From Lachnospiraceae bacterium (GTDB lineage Bacteria > Bacillota > Clostridia > Lachnospirales > Lachnospiraceae), in the NCBI GenBank assembly GCA_014804285.1, contig JAAVAA010000050.1:32259-39778 (forward strand): DNA of 7,520 bases. The letters run 5' to 3'. This document shows, one piece after another, positions 5,360 through 7,520 of the stretch; position 1 is the first letter of the stretch, and each line of letters starts with the position of its first letter. Below the pieces are notes generated by a model. It saw nothing but the letters and a program-made list of their open reading frames with translations. It made no database searches and had not been told where the DNA came from. Both the position numbers and the translations under genes were made by a program.

Positions 5360-6487
5360 ATGAAAAGAAAATCAATATTCTGCTTAGCGACTGCTCTACT
5401 CTTAACTCTGTCAGCCTGCAGCTCTAAACCTGCAAATACTCATGTGACAGAAGACGAAAACATGAGTTCTTCAGAAACTCCGGCACACAATACGGAAATT
5501 TCTTCTGACCCTGAAGTATCTGATCAGGATAATGTAAAAGAAGTCTCTGAGTCTATCTCTCTTCAGACATGTACTGTTGACAATATCACTTTTTCCGTAG
5601 ATGCATCCTGGCAGCCTCAATCCGGTATGGAAGGGACCTTTCTGATTCCGGATGAAGCGTGTGCGTATCAACTACAGGGCATATCTCCTCTCGGCGACTA
5701 TGCTCCCCAGGACTTTTTTGACAGCCTTATCGAAGTTTACGAAAGTCAATACTCTATTATAAACGCCGACACCACACTAAGCGCTTATACCAGTCCTGAC
5801 AATGTGGAATGCTACCTCGGTAATATTAAAATGTTAATGGATAATAATTTCTTTGATATTGATGTGCTGATCGCACCCCAGAAAAATACGGTAATTACTT
5901 TTGCTGCTACCTGCTTTAAAGATGATCAGGATAAAGTTGATATTCGAAAAGTGAGCTCTACCGCAACCTTTCAGATTGGAGATATGGACTACGTTACCGG
6001 TAATGCTTTCATTGCCAACGACGGTTCTGAATTATGTCTGCAATCGGACGGTACATTTGCCAACTATCGTTACGCTGATGACTACGATGGAGAGCGCCTT
6101 GTAGGCACATACGAAGTCTATTACGGTCAGTACGCCATCGATCATGTTGCTGGAATGACCGAATACGGTCTGACTGCGGACGAACTGAACAGTGTACTGC
6201 TTGCTGCCCAGAATGGCTATGTCTTAAGCAGCAGCCGCAGCATGGCATTACTTACAGAATCAGATTCCTCTGATGACTCATATCATATCTGCCTTGATAC
6301 ATTTTATGCGCTCATTTTGCACAACGAGCAGTATATTGACGCTTCAAACGAATCCAGTGAAGTCGGCACCACGACTCTGTTTATTGGTTATTATATCCCA
6401 GAATTACAGATGTTAGATATGACAAATGCCAATGCTGCCAACTATGCGCGGTTTACTTATAAGGGACCTGCTGATTCAGCGCAATAA
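5360..6487 (+). CDS. Secreted lipoprotein of unknown function
   Basis: A 375-residue exported lipoprotein. The signal peptide is MKRKSIF followed by a hydrophobic core and the lipobox LSAC, with the lipidated cysteine at residue 20. Residues 21-68 are an acidic Ser/Thr/Glu-rich spacer typical of Gram-positive surface lipoproteins. A first folded part (about 70-205) begins CTVDNITFSVDASWQPQSG and may have a PsbP/DcrB-like fold (weak guess). A second part (about 210-370) has the pattern ANDGSELCLQSDGTF, LVGTYEVYYG, YGLTADELNSVL, LHNEQYID, YIPELQMLDM and NYARFTYKG. I associate that pattern with uncharacterised Clostridia lipoproteins, from memory only. AAGGGAG 5 nt before the ATG supports the start. 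It is divergent from the PadR operon and may belong to the same regulon. Its TAA is the left tip of repeat copy B. Confidence 0.85.
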   Translation: MKRKSIFCLATALLLTLSACSSKPANTHVTEDENMSSSETPAHNTEISSDPEVSDQDNVKEVSESISLQTCTVDNITFSVDASWQPQSGMEGTFLIPDEACAYQLQGISPLGDYAPQDFFDSLIEVYESQYSIINADTTLSAYTSPDNVECYLGNIKMLMDNNFFDIDVLIAPQKNTVITFAATCFKDDQDKVDIRKVSSTATFQIGDMDYVTGNAFIANDGSELCLQSDGTFANYRYADDYDGERLVGTYEVYYGQYAIDHVAGMTEYGLTADELNSVLLAAQNGYVLSSSRSMALLTESDSSDDSYHICLDTFYALILHNEQYIDASNESSEVGTTTLFIGYYIPELQMLDMTNANAANYARFTYKGPADSAQ

Positions 6488-6696
6488 AAACTTTTAGATG
6501 GGTTTCAAATAGAAATATAAAAACCCGGATAGAAATCAAATTCTACGTCGCCGCACTTTCGTTCTACAAAAAGCGTAATGGTGCTAAGCTCGTTAGGAAC
6601 CTCGCTAAGCACCAACGCTTTTTGAAGGGCTCCTTAAAAATTTGATTTCTATCCGGGTTAATTTATTGGCTAACGTAAAATCAGCTAATGACTTAA
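6485..6696. repeat. Palindromic intergenic repeat, copy B
   Basis: The core (6522-6659, 138 bp) is about 96% identical to 2484-2620 and in the same orientation. Its terminal arms (6522-6542 and 6639-6659) are a perfect 21-bp inverted repeat. The inner hairpin with A5/T5 flanks spans 6568-6623. Outer imperfect arms reach AAACTTTTAGATG on the left and CAGCTAATGACTTAA on the right. The right outer arm resembles the inverse of copy A's left arm: GTTAGCCAATAAATTAACCC against GTTAACCAATTATTTAACCC. It follows the lipoprotein stop directly and may act as its terminator. No coding potential or transposase is apparent. Confidence 0.85.
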
Positions 6697-6936
6697 CTAT
6701 AACCGCCCAATTCACAATCTGACTATTTGCTGAAAAGTGGAACATTCAACTTTAGCGAGACGGTTAATTGGGCTCTGCGTCATTCGATAACCCAGCTCAG
6801 ATGAAAAGAAATCCTTGAGGAAACAATTCGCGAACGCTTTATCGAGCAGTGTTAAGCGCCAGTATGGCGCGAAAGGATTTCTTTTCATCTGAGCGGCCGT
6901 CTTACATACGCATACCCCGCCAAACATTAACACATC
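6697..6936. repeat. Second hairpin-rich non-coding block (C)
   Basis: This stretch between copy B and the next gene holds no credible gene. It contains a perfect 22-bp inverted repeat (6795-6816 with 6873-6894, beginning GCTCAGATGAAAAG). The 56-nt loop itself contains TTCGCG/CGCGAA and GCGCC-AGTAT-GGCGC pairings. To its left, GCCCAATT (6705-6712) pairs with AATTGGGC (6766-6773) around a smaller imperfect hairpin (about 6728-6757). The sequence is unrelated to copies A and B. It could be a second repeat family, a structured RNA or a strong terminator for the convergent genes. Only one copy is in the window, so its repetitive nature is inferred from its form. Confidence 0.6.
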
Positions 6937-7419
6937 TCACATCTTTTTCCTATAGTAAGTATCTGCCAGCAAATAGGAAAACAAAAAGACATAAGTAACA
7001 AACAACATGACCTTAATCAGATAAGCATCATACAGACCTCCTACCAAAGCCGTGACCATGCAGCAGATAAGCATCACCCGAATCGCTGCCAGCATTGCTT
7101 TGCTTCGGATTTCCGCATTCCTCTCATCATAATTTTCAATCCTGCTTTGTTTAAGCTTCTCTTCATTGTTAAGAAGAAGCAGATTTCTGATAAGCAAAAC
7201 CAGAGAGGCAATGGAAATACCTGTGCAGGCACCACAATATACACCTAACATATAATCAGAAATCTCTCCAATTCCTCTTAGTTCCACAAGCAGAATCACT
7301 GCTGCCATCGCCGCTGCCCCAAGCATGGCAAAGAGCAGCAATCCATTTTTCCTTTTCAGTTCTTTTCTGTATTCTTCATTGGTCGTTGCTGTTGTCTGAC
7401 AAAATATCCCTCTACTCAT
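6937..7419 (-). CDS. Four-helix membrane protein paired with an Xre regulator
   Basis: A 160-residue membrane protein with hydrophobic segments at about 27-46, 58-84, 108-128 and 132-152. A charged cytoplasmic-type loop between the second and third segments contains NYDERNAEIRSKA (about 97-109). That DER-x-x-x-I-R-x-KA motif is common in small membrane proteins coded directly after Xre/Cro regulators in Firmicutes. Function is unknown; the pairing suggests the regulator controls it or is controlled by it. The ATG overlaps the upstream TGA by 4 nt (ATGA), and AAGGAGG stands 10 nt before it inside the upstream gene, so translation is coupled. No catalytic motif is seen. Confidence 0.82.
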   Translation of the reverse strand: MSRGIFCQTTATTNEEYRKELKRKNGLLLFAMLGAAAMAAVILLVELRGIGEISDYMLGVYCGACTGISIASLVLLIRNLLLLNNEEKLKQSRIENYDERNAEIRSKAMLAAIRVMLICCMVTALVGGLYDAYLIKVMLFVTYVFLFSYLLADTYYRKKM

Positions 7420-7520
7420 ATATTTTCATCCTCCTTATCAAAAACAAACATTTCTTCGATGGTCACGTTAAAAAACTGGGCGAGCTTATGTGCGAGCACT
7501 AAGGATGCTTTATACTTCCC
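7416..7520 (-). CDS. Xre/Cro-type HTH regulator, C-terminal end (partial)
   Basis: Only the last 34 codons are in the window, in frame to its right edge. They read GKYKASLVLAHKLAQFF then NVTIEEMFVFDKEDENI and a TGA. This is the typical end of a short Cro/CI helix-turn-helix protein (about 66-75 residues in full): the final helices after the recognition helix, with the common pattern 'LxLAxKLAxFFxVxIEEMF'. It overlaps the membrane-protein gene by 4 nt. The DNA-binding helices and the promoter lie outside the window. Confidence 0.85.
   Translation of the reverse strand, partial: GKYKASLVLAHKLAQFFNVTIEEMFVFDKEDENI

Noticed and set aside
6712..6933. 73-codon minus-strand open frame
   Set aside because: It lies entirely within the hairpin-rich block C, including both arms of the 22-bp inverted repeat, and I see no convincing ribosome site or family resemblance. 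It is best read as a chance frame through structured DNA.

Overview
The window looks like chromosome from a low-to-moderate GC Gram-positive Firmicute, most likely a gut-type Clostridia/Lachnospiraceae member. This rests on strong AGGAGG-type ribosome binding sites, an ECF transporter S component without its own energising module, a PadR / DUF1700 (HAAS) / DUF4097 operon, and a lipoprotein with a long acidic Ser/Thr linker. Genus-level assignment is inference.

Layout, left to right. Positions 1-1504 (minus strand): a MarR-type regulator followed after 26 bp by the membrane half of an ABC exporter that runs off the left edge. Positions 1505-1878: a divergent control region with a good minus-strand promoter (TTGACA-N18-TATAAT) and two palindromes just downstream of it. 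Positions 1879-2451 (plus strand): an ECF-transporter substrate-binding membrane protein. Positions 2449-2658: a palindromic repeat, copy A. Positions 2655-5047 (minus strand): a tight four-gene operon of PadR regulator, HAAS/DUF1700 membrane protein, DUF4097 membrane-anchored protein and a cysteine-rich 80-residue membrane protein. The first three genes overlap by ATGA. Positions 5048-5359: a divergent control region with a strong promoter on each strand and a candidate PadR operator over the minus-strand -10. Positions 5360-6487 (plus strand): a secreted lipoprotein. Positions 6485-6696: copy B of the palindromic repeat. Positions 6697-6936: a second, unrelated hairpin-rich non-coding stretch with a perfect 22-bp inverted repeat. 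Positions 6937-7520 (minus strand): a four-helix membrane protein translationally coupled to the end of an HTH (Xre/Cro) regulator that enters from the right edge.

The theme is small regulator-plus-membrane-protein modules: MarR with an exporter, PadR with HAAS/DUF4097 proteins, and Xre with a four-helix protein. The PadR operon and the divergent lipoprotein form a plausible envelope-sensing unit.

The least explained content is the repeat family. Two copies, about 96% identical over a 137-138 bp core and with longer, more diverged outer inverted arms, lie in direct orientation on either side of the PadR/lipoprotein unit. Three of the flanking genes end with a TAA placed exactly at the tips of the repeat arms. 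I do not recognise this family by name.
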